This document shows, piece after piece, positions 7,221 to 16,184 of a stretch of 33,640 bases of DNA (the first letter of the stretch is position 1; each line of letters begins with the position of its first letter). The stretch spans positions 1 through 33,640 of the forward strand of contig JADFPM010000001.1 in assembly GCA_022562335.1 (NCBI GenBank), written 5' to 3'. The stretch comes from Chloroflexota bacterium (GTDB lineage Bacteria > Chloroflexota > Dehalococcoidia > Lucifugimonadales > UBA3495). Under the pieces are notes generated by a model. The model ran no database searches, was not told the origin of the DNA, and saw nothing but the letters and a program-made list of their open reading frames with translations. A program made the translations under genes and the position numbers.

Positions 7221-8558
7221 TCAGTGCGCCCCGTGCTCATCGCCGTTCCCATGTTCATGGCCATGATCGTGACCATGACCTTCATGACCGTGCCCATGGT
7301 GGCCGTCGCCTGCGGAATGGCTTGGCACTGCCATCGGCACCATCATCAGGATGACCGTGGCCACGACATACAGGCCGGCGATGTACAAAAAGGTGGCTTC
7401 GATACCACTCGAATCAAACAATATTCCGGCAATGAGTGGGGATGCCGCCGCGAGAGCGAATCTGGAGAAAGAAAACACCCCCAGCGTGCTGGCTACTACA
7501 CCCTCGCCGATTACGTCCAAGGCTCCTGCGGTTAAGATAGGCTGGTCGCTGAATAGGAATATTCCTAACAGCGCGATTACAACAATCAATCCTATCCCCT
7601 CGCCAAAAGGAACCAGCAGCGCCGTTAGAACGGCAAGTCCAAGCATGCCGGGAACCAGCACCAACTTTCTGCCCAAACGGTCGGACAAGTAGCCCATAAC
7701 TGGAGTAGATACGATACCCACTCCCACCAGAAGGGCGATATGTAACCCCAAAGACGGCTTACTCATCCCCAGTTGGGTCTCAAGGCCCAGGTACAACGCC
7801 AGGAACGGCAAAAACGCCACGTGGGCCATACCCCGAAGTCCCGCGACCGTCATGATTCCCCACAACCTGGGGTGCTCTTTGAACGATAGCCGGGTCTGGT
7901 CCATCTGCTCCCGGAAACCAGTCGGCGCGGTGGCCTGGGTCCCGGTCCTGCCGATGTCCCGGAACGCCCAAAAAACCACGAAGGTCAATACGAGCGGAAC
8001 CACCGCGTATATGCTAAGGATTCCTCTCCAACTAAGGACCAATAGGAGTCCTCCGGTCAAAGCCGGGCCCAAAACGTCTCCGATGTTCCCCCCGACTCCG
8101 TGGAAGGACAGCGCGGATCCCCGGCGGTGGGCGAATCGGGATGACAGAGCCGCGGTTGCCGGAAGATGCCACATAGACGATGCCATCGCCACCACGCCCA
8201 TCCCCAGCAACAATACCGGGTAGACCGGCGAAATGCCCATGATCAGCCAGCCAACCCCAAATAATGCCATGCATCCTGCCAGAACCAATCCCCAATGCTG
8301 TCGAAGCATGTCGGTTACCACGCCGCCCGGGAGGGCGATAAGGCCTGAAGCCACCTCTCGAGTAGATGCGATCGCCCCCACTTGGACACCGCTTAAGCCG
8401 AAGGTGGCGACGACCGCCGGCAGCATGACAAAAAAGCTTTGGGTGAACCAATGGAATACTCCATGGCCTCCACTCAGAGCGCTCAAGATGAAGAGCGCCG
8501 TTCCTCTAACCCCTTGATCCTGGTGCGTATCCCTGGTTTCTACATGAGATTGTGTCAT
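7221..8558 (-). CDS. MFS exporter with histidine-rich C-terminal tail
   Basis: A 445-residue major facilitator with twelve hydrophobic segments. The early layout (ALSGGHGVFHWFTQSFFVML, residues 27-46) and the GYLSDRLGRKLVL loop (MFS 'GxxxDRxGRr' motif) suggest the Fsr-like or drug/metabolite exporter branch. The last 32 residues contain 12 histidines alternating with Gly, Glu and Asp (GHHGHGHEGHGHDHGHEHG). Such tails usually bind Zn, Ni, Co or Cu on the cytoplasmic face and are unusual in Fsr-type MFS proteins. A role in metal export, or metal gating of transport, is inference. The start at 8558 has a GGTGG element a few nt upstream. It is divergent from ligA. Confidence 0.85.
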   Translation of the reverse strand: MTQSHVETRDTHQDQGVRGTALFILSALSGGHGVFHWFTQSFFVMLPAVVATFGLSGVQVGAIASTREVASGLIALPGGVVTDMLRQHWGLVLAGCMALFGVGWLIMGISPVYPVLLLGMGVVAMASSMWHLPATAALSSRFAHRRGSALSFHGVGGNIGDVLGPALTGGLLLVLSWRGILSIYAVVPLVLTFVVFWAFRDIGRTGTQATAPTGFREQMDQTRLSFKEHPRLWGIMTVAGLRGMAHVAFLPFLALYLGLETQLGMSKPSLGLHIALLVGVGIVSTPVMGYLSDRLGRKLVLVPGMLGLAVLTALLVPFGEGIGLIVVIALLGIFLFSDQPILTAGALDVIGEGVVASTLGVFSFSRFALAAASPLIAGILFDSSGIEATFLYIAGLYVVATVILMMVPMAVPSHSAGDGHHGHGHEGHGHDHGHEHGNGDEHGAH

Positions 8559-8607
8559 CTGCCACCCATATGCGTTTAATTGTTCAAGCTGTGTAGATGA
8601 TAATATG

Positions 8608-8622
8608 AACGAATCATTCGTT
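8608..8622. promoter_or_regulatory. Perfect palindrome between the ligA -10 region and start
   Basis: AACGAAT-C-ATTCGTT is a perfect 7-bp inverted repeat with a 1-nt centre. It lies just after a TAATAT/GATAAT -10-like stretch (8599-8606) and before the ligA start codons. Its placement fits an operator for a dimeric repressor. I cannot assign it to a known regulator. Confidence 0.35.
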
Positions 8623-8644
8623 GTCGATCAGAGAAGAAATGCCG

Positions 8645-10675
8645 ATGCCTGATGGCGGAATAATTGAGCGGATAGCCGAATTACGTAAGGACCTCAACTA
8701 CCACAACCACCGGTATTACGTGCTGGACGATCCCGTGGCCAGCGACGCTGAATACGATCTGTTGATGCGCGAGCTACGGAGCTTGGAGGCCGAGCACCCT
8801 GAGCTCGTCACCTCCGAGTCCCCCACCCAGCGGGTCGGCGCGGCCCCCGCTTCAGGCTTCAGCCAGGTGCAGCATAGTATACCCATGCTTAGTTTGGCAA
8901 ACGCCTTCAACCGGGAAGAACTGGAGGCGTGGCACCGACGGGTGAAAAGCCTGCTGGACGACGCCGATTTTGCCATGGTGTGCGAATTGAAGATCGACGG
9001 ATTGGCCGTCAACCTTCGTTACCAAGACGGTGTCCTGGCCCAAGGCGCAACCCGGGGAGACGGATCGGTCGGCGAAGATGTCACCCAAAACATCCGCACC
9101 ATCCGGAGCATTCCCGTGTCACTTTTGGGCGGCCCGCCTCCCCACTTGGAAGTCCGTGGCGAGGTTTATCTGCCCATCGATGATTTCAACCGCCTGAACG
9201 AAGAACGGGCCAGACAGGGCGAGCCGCTGTACGCCAATCCCCGGAATACTGGCGCCGGCAGCGTGAGGCAGCTGGATCCGAAGATCACCGCCAGCCGCAA
9301 CCTGCAGATATGGGTCTATTCTTTAGGCAACGCTGGGGATCACCCCAAGCCCGAGTCCCATTGGGAATCCCTGGAATGGCTGAAGGAACTGGGCTTTAGG
9401 GTAAACCCCAATAACAAGCTCTGCCACACACTGGACGAAGTGGCGGACTATTACGATCATTGGCTGGAATCACGTCACGAGCTGCCCTATGAAACCGATG
9501 GCGTGGTGATAAAGGTTGACTCCCTTGCCTACCAGGATGACTTGGGCGTGGCCGGGCGGGAGCCCAGATGGGCCATCGCATTCAAATTTCCCGCCGAGCA
9601 AGCGATCACCCGCCTGCTGGACATACGTATCAACGTGGGCCGCACCGGCAGCCTGAACCCCTACGCCATTCTGGAGCCGGTGGTGATCAGCGGGGCCACC
9701 GTGAGGCAGGCGTCTCTCCACAACGAGGAAGACATACACCGCAAGGACATCCGCATCGGCGACTGGGTGACCATCGAGCGGGCAGGCGACGTGATACCCC
9801 ACGTCTTGGGGCCCGTGCTGGCTCGCCGGGATGGAAGCGAGCGGATCTTCCACATACCGGAAACCTGTCCTGAGTGCGGAACGCCAGTGGTGAAGCCGGC
9901 GGACGAAGCGATGCACCGGTGCCCCAATGCCTCATGCCCGGTCCAGTTTTTCGAACTGCTCAAGCATTTCGTCAGCAAAGGGGCGATGGACATCGACGGC
10001 TTGGGCGAGCGTTGGTGCGGCATCTTGATCGAACATGGTCTGGTTAGGGACGTGGCCGGGCTTTATTACTTGGAGAAGGAGCAACTGCTCCGGCTGGACC
10101 GCATGGGAGATAAACTGGCCACCAAGATCATCGACAACATTCGGGCCAGTAAAACCCGGAGATTGCCCAGGCTGGTATTTGCCCTGGGAGTACTCCACGT
10201 CGGATCGGAAATAGCGGAACTTCTAACCCAGCGCTACTCCTCTTTGGACGAACTCAGCGTAGCAACCCAAGACGACTTGACTGGAGTAGCCGGTGTAGGC
10301 CCCAAAATCGCGGAAAGCGTGGTCGGCTACTTTGGGGTGCCCCATAACCTGGAGGTAATTTCCAGGCTCAAGCAAGCGGGTGTCGACCCCAGACAACAGG
10401 CCCTTGATTCTGTGCCCACCGAAGATTTACCCTTGGGTTCCCTGACTTTCGTGATCACCGGGTCCCTCTCTTCCTTCAGCCGGAGGGAGGCCGAGGGTCA
10501 GATCAAAGCGTTGGGCGGAAGTGTCACCTCTTCGGTCACCGGTAAAACCGATTACCTGGTGGCGGGCGAATCTCCGGGGTCCAAACTAGCCGCGGCGAAC
10601 CGCCTGGGCACCAGAGTGCTTGATGAGGCCGCTTTTCTGGAATTGCTGGACGGCGCATCCTCGAAAAAAGGCTGA
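8645..10675 (+). CDS. ligA: NAD-dependent DNA ligase LigA
   Basis: This enzyme seals nicks between Okazaki fragments and in repair, using NAD+. All domains are present in order: Ia domain (RYYVLDDPVASDAEYDLL) that binds NMN; adenylation domain with CELKIDGLAVNLRY, whose Lys forms the ligase-AMP intermediate; OB fold; a four-Cys zinc finger (CPECGTP...HRCPNASCP); helix-hairpin-helix repeats (GVAGVGPKIAESV); and a C-terminal BRCT domain (FVITGSLSSFSRREAEGQI). Length (about 676 residues) is normal. I chose ATG 8645 because GAGAAG lies 8 nt upstream and the usual N-terminus begins there. ATG 8639 and TTG 8621 are in-frame alternatives. A palindrome at 8608-8622 lies just upstream. Confidence 0.96.
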   Translation: MPDGGIIERIAELRKDLNYHNHRYYVLDDPVASDAEYDLLMRELRSLEAEHPELVTSESPTQRVGAAPASGFSQVQHSIPMLSLANAFNREELEAWHRRVKSLLDDADFAMVCELKIDGLAVNLRYQDGVLAQGATRGDGSVGEDVTQNIRTIRSIPVSLLGGPPPHLEVRGEVYLPIDDFNRLNEERARQGEPLYANPRNTGAGSVRQLDPKITASRNLQIWVYSLGNAGDHPKPESHWESLEWLKELGFRVNPNNKLCHTLDEVADYYDHWLESRHELPYETDGVVIKVDSLAYQDDLGVAGREPRWAIAFKFPAEQAITRLLDIRINVGRTGSLNPYAILEPVVISGATVRQASLHNEEDIHRKDIRIGDWVTIERAGDVIPHVLGPVLARRDGSERIFHIPETCPECGTPVVKPADEAMHRCPNASCPVQFFELLKHFVSKGAMDIDGLGERWCGILIEHGLVRDVAGLYYLEKEQLLRLDRMGDKLATKIIDNIRASKTRRLPRLVFALGVLHVGSEIAELLTQRYSSLDELSVATQDDLTGVAGVGPKIAESVVGYFGVPHNLEVISRLKQAGVDPRQQALDSVPTEDLPLGSLTFVITGSLSSFSRREAEGQIKALGGSVTSSVTGKTDYLVAGESPGSKLAAANRLGTRVLDEAAFLELLDGASSKKG

Positions 10676-10776
10676 TAGCAGGACCTGGTCCTGGGACATC
10701 TCGGCGGCGCACCCAGGCTGCGGCCGTCCAGTTGAACCGTCCGGTGTCGAATGTTTCCAAGCAGATTGATTCTGAC

Positions 10777-10798
10777 CCCGCCTTTTTTAAAAAACGGG
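10777..10798. repeat. A/T-rich palindrome after ligA
   Basis: CCCG, then TTTTTTAAAAAA, then CGGG form an imperfect palindrome between ligA and the next gene. A second small inverted repeat, CAGGAC/GTCCTG, lies at 10679-10693 directly after the ligA stop. Either could act in termination, though neither has a classical T tail. Confidence 0.35.
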
Positions 10799-10843
10799 CA
10801 CGGAAAGGCCACGGGGTAAAGAACGGTCGAAGGGGTCAATGAT

Positions 10844-12898
10844 TTGACTTTGTACGGCGAACCCAGGGTCTGGCTGGAACAATTCCCCGAGGGACAAGCC
10901 ACCCAGATATATTGCGGCCACTTGGGACTTAGATACCCCGGCGAAGTCATCCGCGCGGCATCTTGGTCTCCTGCCTGGGGCGAGCCCCTCGATCAAGATG
11001 TTTATTTCCGAATCGTAATCATCAACCGCCGTAGGGGTACATTGCGCCCCCGAATCGGAGACGCGAGGATCGCGGTTTGTTTTCCCGGCGCCACGTCGTC
11101 CCGGCGGCGCACCGGCTTCATAGGTGAACTGGCCTCCATCCGTGAGACCCAGGCCATCTACCTATCGTCGGGCGGCATCGACGCCGACTTGATAAGGACA
11201 ACGCTGCGAAGGCGCCAGGAAGGTTTGGAACGAGAGCTCTTGGGAGAGGAATCGGTGCGCTATTCCCAAGGCGCCTTGTTGACCGGGGCAAATGCGACGA
11301 TAGACGCCTCGGATGCCGCCGGGATCTTTGCCGGCATCGACCCCAACGAATGGTTCCAACGATTGGCCGGGCGGTTGCTGGACCAAGCCTACCCCACGCT
11401 TCCGGTGGATCTATCGCGTCTTAACCGGACCATGACACCTGAAGACGTGCCGGAACTTCACCGCGCCATATTCGGCCATGCCGGTGGAGATCCGGGCGTG
11501 TTATCGGCATTTGGCCCCGCATTGGAGCTTTCCAGCCAGGCCGCTCCGGGGGAATTCGATGCGTCCCACTGCCGGGTTTTCGACCTGCTGCGGGAATGGT
11601 TTTCCCGGCAATCCCAGCGGACCGATTGGCAAGCAGCCCATCGCTATTTGGCCCATGAAATCGGCCTTACCGGCCCTTTGGCGCATCTATACCTGTTGTT
11701 ATTCGTGCACTGCGGATCTCCCCCGATGGAGATCAAGCTGACATCGCGGGACGGCGTGCCGGTGGTGGACGGCTCCCCGTTGCTCACCCGCCGTTTGACC
11801 AATGACCTGATCCCGCTGCTGCTATGGGACCCGGCCATACCGGGACCCGGCGCCCAGATCGGCCGGGAATCCAGCCCGGAGTGGGAAGACACGCTTCAGC
11901 ACCTGTCCCAACTGTCTCCCAGTTTGGCAGCCCACATTCATGGGACCGAAACAGCAACGGCTGAAGCCGTGTTGGCCCACGACCTAGAGTCTTTATCTCA
12001 GGAATTGTCCCAATCCCACAGCCTCCTGGCCCAACTCTACCAGGCAACAGGCCAACCGGAATTCCCCGAACTTGCGGACACCTTGGAAAGACTTGCCGCC
12101 GTACTGGGTGAAGCCCGCGCCGGGTTCGTTGCGGTGTACCGGCGGATCAGAGAAACCTATCCCACCCCTGTGTCGCTGAAGGAAGATATCTCGATAATGC
12201 ACCGGGTGGCGGAGATGGGCCGGTTCTTTCCCGAGATATTGGAACTCCGCTCTTATCTGGAAAGAGGGGTAATCCCATCTTCGACAATGCCTGACCTATG
12301 GGTTGAAAGCCAGGGATTGCAGGCAGCCTTGTCGGTGAGCAGTTTGATTCACCCGGCGGGCCGAACCAGGGAGTCGTTGATCCAAGAGATAGAGGGTTTC
12401 AAGTCGGCCTACGGGGATGTCTACCGGTCCCACCACACCCAGTTGCATCAGGAATTGCCGGCTTATCGACGAAACCTGGCGGCGGCAAGGCAAAAATCCC
12501 AGGCCCTCGCACTTTTAAATGCCATCCCTGAATTGCCCGGCGCCGAGGGATTGGGCCTGGCCGATTCACTGGAGCAGATCAATGATGGTCCCTCCCCGTG
12601 CCCGGTTTCCGGCGAGGGGTTGGAGATGGAAGACAACCCCATTTGCGGCTCATGTGAGATAAATTTGGAAACCGCTCTGCCCTTGGAGGGATTGAACCAG
12701 ATAGGTGCAGCCATCGACGCCGCCCTTGCAATTCAGAATCAAAAATTGAGTAACCTGTTGGTGGGTAAAATCATGCAAAACGCCGACGCCCCCCGCCTGG
12801 ATGACCTGATCAAGATCGTGCAAACCAGCGATCTTTCAGCCCTGTCCAACACCATGAACCGGGATATGGCCGATTTCATCCACCGGATTTTGGCCTGA
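10844..12898 (+). CDS. Conserved-looking protein of unknown function (684 residues)
   Basis: I do not recognise this protein. It has no signal peptide, no membrane span and no Walker A/B. The N-terminal ~110 residues look like a beta-rich domain (YFRIVIINRRRG, IGDARIAVCFPGATSSRRR). A mixed helical middle follows, including LAHLYLLLFVHCGSPPMEIKLTSRDG. Residues about 370-560 are strongly helical. Near the C-terminus is a partial cysteine knuckle (CPVSGEGLEMEDNPICGSC), possibly a metal site with only three Cys. There is a faint likeness to the C-terminal part of large DUF6079/PglY-like proteins, but I would not call it. The TTG start at 10844 has AAGGGG 8 nt upstream. The stop is 2 nt before pth, so the two are translationally linked. 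This suggests a housekeeping rather than transferred context. Confidence 0.75.
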   Translation: MTLYGEPRVWLEQFPEGQATQIYCGHLGLRYPGEVIRAASWSPAWGEPLDQDVYFRIVIINRRRGTLRPRIGDARIAVCFPGATSSRRRTGFIGELASIRETQAIYLSSGGIDADLIRTTLRRRQEGLERELLGEESVRYSQGALLTGANATIDASDAAGIFAGIDPNEWFQRLAGRLLDQAYPTLPVDLSRLNRTMTPEDVPELHRAIFGHAGGDPGVLSAFGPALELSSQAAPGEFDASHCRVFDLLREWFSRQSQRTDWQAAHRYLAHEIGLTGPLAHLYLLLFVHCGSPPMEIKLTSRDGVPVVDGSPLLTRRLTNDLIPLLLWDPAIPGPGAQIGRESSPEWEDTLQHLSQLSPSLAAHIHGTETATAEAVLAHDLESLSQELSQSHSLLAQLYQATGQPEFPELADTLERLAAVLGEARAGFVAVYRRIRETYPTPVSLKEDISIMHRVAEMGRFFPEILELRSYLERGVIPSSTMPDLWVESQGLQAALSVSSLIHPAGRTRESLIQEIEGFKSAYGDVYRSHHTQLHQELPAYRRNLAAARQKSQALALLNAIPELPGAEGLGLADSLEQINDGPSPCPVSGEGLEMEDNPICGSCEINLETALPLEGLNQIGAAIDAALAIQNQKLSNLLVGKIMQNADAPRLDDLIKIVQTSDLSALSNTMNRDMADFIHRILA

Positions 12899-12900
12899 CC

Positions 12901-13485
12901 ATGCGAATCATCGTCGGTCTGGGCAATCCGGGTGACCGGCACCGGGACAGCAGGCATAATCTGGGTTTCCGGTGCGTCGATTTCATGTCCCGCCAGTGGG
13001 AGATTCCTTTTTCCGAACGCCGCGCCAAAGCGATGTTAGCCATAGGACGCCGCCATGAACGGGACGTTGTCTTGGTGAAGCCGCGGACTTTCATGAACAA
13101 TAGCGGGGAAGGAGTATCCTATCTGATCGACCGGTTCGGCGTCAGGGCCTCGGACATCCTCATCATCTATGATGACTTGGAGTTGGCGTTGGGCCGAATT
13201 CGAATACGAGTCCAAGGCAGCGGCGGTACCCACAACGGTATGCGCTCCATCGTATCCGCTTTGCAAACCCAGGAGATACCCAGATTAAGGGTGGGCATCG
13301 GCAGTCCACCCTTGGGCCAAGAGACCATCCCCTACGTGTTGGGCCGTTTCTCTAAAGATGAATCTGAAACTGTTTCGCGGTCGGTGGAATTGGCAGCCCA
13401 AGCCGTGGAATGCATTCTAGAAGAAAACATCGACGCTGCCATGAGCCGCTTCAACTCGGTTCAGCCTGAAAGTCAAACGAATTAG
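12901..13485 (+). CDS. pth: Peptidyl-tRNA hydrolase
   Basis: This 194-residue enzyme cleaves peptidyl-tRNAs released from stalled ribosomes. The family motifs are all visible: VGLGNPGD (Asn9), SRHNLGF with catalytic His19, KPRTFMNNSGE (substrate Asn), IIYDDLEL with the Asp that activates the His, and GGTHNGMRSI. The YxxTRHN pattern is slightly changed to HRDSRHN. The start lies 2 nt after the upstream stop codon. The next gene begins directly after its TAG, so this is the middle of a compact three-gene run. Confidence 0.96.
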   Translation: MRIIVGLGNPGDRHRDSRHNLGFRCVDFMSRQWEIPFSERRAKAMLAIGRRHERDVVLVKPRTFMNNSGEGVSYLIDRFGVRASDILIIYDDLELALGRIRIRVQGSGGTHNGMRSIVSALQTQEIPRLRVGIGSPPLGQETIPYVLGRFSKDESETVSRSVELAAQAVECILEENIDAAMSRFNSVQPESQTN

Positions 13486-13486
13486 C

Positions 13487-15490
13487 ATGATCACCCATTG
13501 CAGGGCCGCATTTGCAATCCTATTGGCAGCGGTGGCCATAACAGCCTGCAATAGCCAAACCAGCCCGGCGAACGGTGGAGACCCGCCCAACCTTCCCGGC
13601 GCATCCAGCGCGGGGCCGACGGCCCCAGTAACCGCCACAACTGGGACATCGGGCGTGATTTCGGGCAAATCCCTTTCGTCCCAACCAGAAAGGCCCCGAT
13701 CTTACCGCCCTCCGGCCACGGGCTTTGCCGAGGCGCCCGACCGCGACCTGTTCCAGTTGGCATCCGAACTGATCGACCCGGCCCTAAAAGACATTCCCAG
13801 GGTGGTGAACCCCCAGCCGGTAAGCTACCTCCGGGGGAGAATGGACACATTTTGGCTGATCGACCTGGCGGACCTGGAGATCTACCAAAGGCGCTTCGAA
13901 CTCATGTTGGTGACTCCCAACGCCTACTGGTATGTGGAAGAGGATAAACGGTTCGATCTTCAGGACCTGGAGCGATCGGCGGCCGTCTTCGAAGAAACCA
14001 TCTATCCCCGGGTGACCTCGGCCTTTGGCCGGGAGTGGAATCCCGGCGTCGACAATGACCCGCACCTAAACATTCTGAACGGGTTCTTGAAAGGGGCCGC
14101 GGGATACTACAGCTCCGGTGATGAATATCCCGAGGCTGTTTCCCCCTACAGCAACCAAAGGGAGATCATATATATCAACATGGGCGCTTACGCGCTGGAT
14201 TCGCCCGAATATCTGGAGGTCTTGGCCCACGAACTTCAGCACGCTATCCACTGGCGAGCCGACCCGTCCGAAGAGACCTGGGTGAATGAAGGATTATCGG
14301 AGTTTGCCACCGCCATCGCCGGATATCCTCCCCGTTCCATCTACAGATTCCTCTCGTCGAGTCCGACATCCGTGTTGCATTGGCCCCTTAGCGGTGTTGG
14401 CGGCCAAGCCAGCTACGGCGGCGCATCTCTGTTCATGCATTATCTGATCGAGCACTACGGTGATCCAACGGACCTCAAGCCGTTGTTGGAACAACCGGAA
14501 GACGGGATCGCCGGAATAGAAGCCTATTTAGCAGAATTGGGCCGCAAGGCGGATTTCGGCGAGGTCTTCGGGAACTGGATGGCGGCCAACGTCTTGGATC
14601 TGGAATCGGGACCTTACTCCTACCCCAACCTGGAAGTCCAAAGCCGGGTCCACCGGTTCATCAACCCCGGCGGCACGCTGGAATCTTCCATTCCCCAATA
14701 CGCCCCGGAATACCTGCGCGTCACTCTCCCCGCCGGACCCTTGCTATTGGCCTTCCGCGCGCCCGCCGAGACCCCATTGTTGCCGGTGGATGTGGGGGCT
14801 GAGGGCTGTTGGTGGAGCAACTCCGGCGACTCCATCGATTCCACCTTGACCCGCGCATTGGACCTGCGCGGGGACCTGACCGGCGCGTCCAGGCCCACAC
14901 TGGATTACCAGGTGTGGTACGACGTGGAAGAAAACTGGGATTACGTCTATCTGGAGGTTTCGGAAGACGGTGGAGCGACTTGGGACATCATAGATACCCC
15001 CAACGCTTCCCCAGCCAACCCGGTTGGTAACGGATACGGCCCGGGGTACACCGGCTCCAGCAACGGATGGCTTAACCAATCCATCGACCTGACTCCCTAC
15101 GCCGGTAAAGATGTCCAATTGCGTTTCCAGTACGTCACGGACGACGCGATCAACGGCTCCGGCCTGTGCCTGCGCCGGTTTTCTCTCTCCCTTGACTCAT
15201 CCGCCGGTGCGCCTTATATGGCACTCTCCGCTGACGGCTGGAACCCCCAGGGGTTTATTGCCATAGACAACCGGGTGCGCCAAGACTTCATAGTAAAGGT
15301 GATCTGGGAAAGCCAACCAGCCCGGGTCGAGGACCTGGATTTGAAAATGAGCGAATCCGGAGATTGGATAGGGGAGTTGTTGGTCGAGGGTGCCGGCGAA
15401 ACCCATAGCCTGATAGTCGCCGTCGCCGCCTTGGCGCCCAAGACCAGGCTGCATGCCGGCTACACTTTCACGGTAACGGCGGCCCCATAA
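13487..15490 (+). CDS. Secreted lipoprotein metalloprotease (gluzincin, HExxH)
   Basis: A 667-residue protein with a lipoprotein signal (hydrophobic run, lipobox ITAC, Cys21). A Ser/Thr/Pro/Gly-rich linker leads to a catalytic domain. The zinc motif is HELQH at residues 248-252, and WVNEGLSEF (265-273) supplies the third ligand Glu, as in peptidase MA/gluzincin families. The C-terminal region contains a beta-sandwich (WYDVEENWDYVYLEVSEDGG, DLTPYAGKDVQLRFQYVTDD) resembling the accessory domain of immune inhibitor A (M6) proteases, probably for substrate binding. It should act outside the cell, anchored by lipid, degrading environmental protein. It begins 1 nt after pth with no clear ribosome site, suggesting coupled translation. 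It converges on the response regulator gene with about 40 nt between and no visible terminator. Confidence 0.88.
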   Translation: MITHCRAAFAILLAAVAITACNSQTSPANGGDPPNLPGASSAGPTAPVTATTGTSGVISGKSLSSQPERPRSYRPPATGFAEAPDRDLFQLASELIDPALKDIPRVVNPQPVSYLRGRMDTFWLIDLADLEIYQRRFELMLVTPNAYWYVEEDKRFDLQDLERSAAVFEETIYPRVTSAFGREWNPGVDNDPHLNILNGFLKGAAGYYSSGDEYPEAVSPYSNQREIIYINMGAYALDSPEYLEVLAHELQHAIHWRADPSEETWVNEGLSEFATAIAGYPPRSIYRFLSSSPTSVLHWPLSGVGGQASYGGASLFMHYLIEHYGDPTDLKPLLEQPEDGIAGIEAYLAELGRKADFGEVFGNWMAANVLDLESGPYSYPNLEVQSRVHRFINPGGTLESSIPQYAPEYLRVTLPAGPLLLAFRAPAETPLLPVDVGAEGCWWSNSGDSIDSTLTRALDLRGDLTGASRPTLDYQVWYDVEENWDYVYLEVSEDGGATWDIIDTPNASPANPVGNGYGPGYTGSSNGWLNQSIDLTPYAGKDVQLRFQYVTDDAINGSGLCLRRFSLSLDSSAGAPYMALSADGWNPQGFIAIDNRVRQDFIVKVIWESQPARVEDLDLKMSESGDWIGELLVEGAGETHSLIVAVAALAPKTRLHAGYTFTVTAAP

Positions 15491-15533
15491 CGGTCCGCTG
15501 GGCATAGCAAGCTGTAGATCACTATATATCTTC

Positions 15534-16184
15534 CTAGTCTTGCCCCACCGCCGGTGCGTCCTGGGAAGGTGGGTCTTCGCCTTGGTTTACCGGAAGGACC
15601 GGGATGGGTTCGGCAGGAGTAAGCTGGCCCAAGATTTCCACCTGGCGGGCCAGCCGTTGCAAATCGGAAAAGACTTCGCGGTATTCGCTTACCACCTGCA
15701 CTTGTTGGGTAAGTTGCTGCTGGAAAAACCGGTTTAAGGCGGTGACTTCACGCACCCTCTGTTCCAACTGGGTGGTCTGGTTCTTGACCAGGTCGTCCAG
15801 GTGGTTGGTTAGCTGTTTCATGGCGATGGCGTTTCTGACCACCCCGCGCACTTCGTACAAGTTGAATGGTTTTTTCAAGAAAACGGTGACCCCAGCCTCG
15901 TAACACTCCTTCACCGCATCGGCGTTGCCATGGCCCGTCAGGACTATCACCGAATAAGGGTCGGTGGGTTTTAAACGTATTTTGGATAGGAATTCCAGGC
16001 CATCCATCACCGGCATCCTAAGGTCCAGGATTATCACCGTGGGAGTCCGTTCTTGGATCCGGGAAAGGCCGTCTTGCCCGTTTCCGGCGAATACCAGATC
16101 GTAGCCTTCTCGCTTCAAATCTTCAGCTACCGCCTCCCTAACCGCGTCTTCGTCGTCGATGACCAGCACGCTAGGAGTTGACAT
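15534..16184 (-). CDS. Response regulator: receiver plus coiled coil, no DNA-binding domain
   Basis: A 216-residue protein. Residues 5-122 form a CheY-like receiver with the acidic pair D10/D11/E12, phosphoacceptor D54 (LDLRMP), T83 and K105 (LKKPF). Residues about 125-187 are Gln/Leu/Val-rich and predicted coiled coil, followed by a Pro-rich tail. There is no HTH, GGDEF or other output domain, so signalling probably proceeds through protein contacts. It overlaps the end of the upstream kinase gene by 14 nt. This means both are made from one mRNA and very likely form a cognate pair. Confidence 0.92.
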   Translation of the reverse strand: MSTPSVLVIDDEDAVREAVAEDLKREGYDLVFAGNGQDGLSRIQERTPTVIILDLRMPVMDGLEFLSKIRLKPTDPYSVIVLTGHGNADAVKECYEAGVTVFLKKPFNLYEVRGVVRNAIAMKQLTNHLDDLVKNQTTQLEQRVREVTALNRFFQQQLTQQVQVVSEYREVFSDLQRLARQVEILGQLTPAEPIPVLPVNQGEDPPSQDAPAVGQD

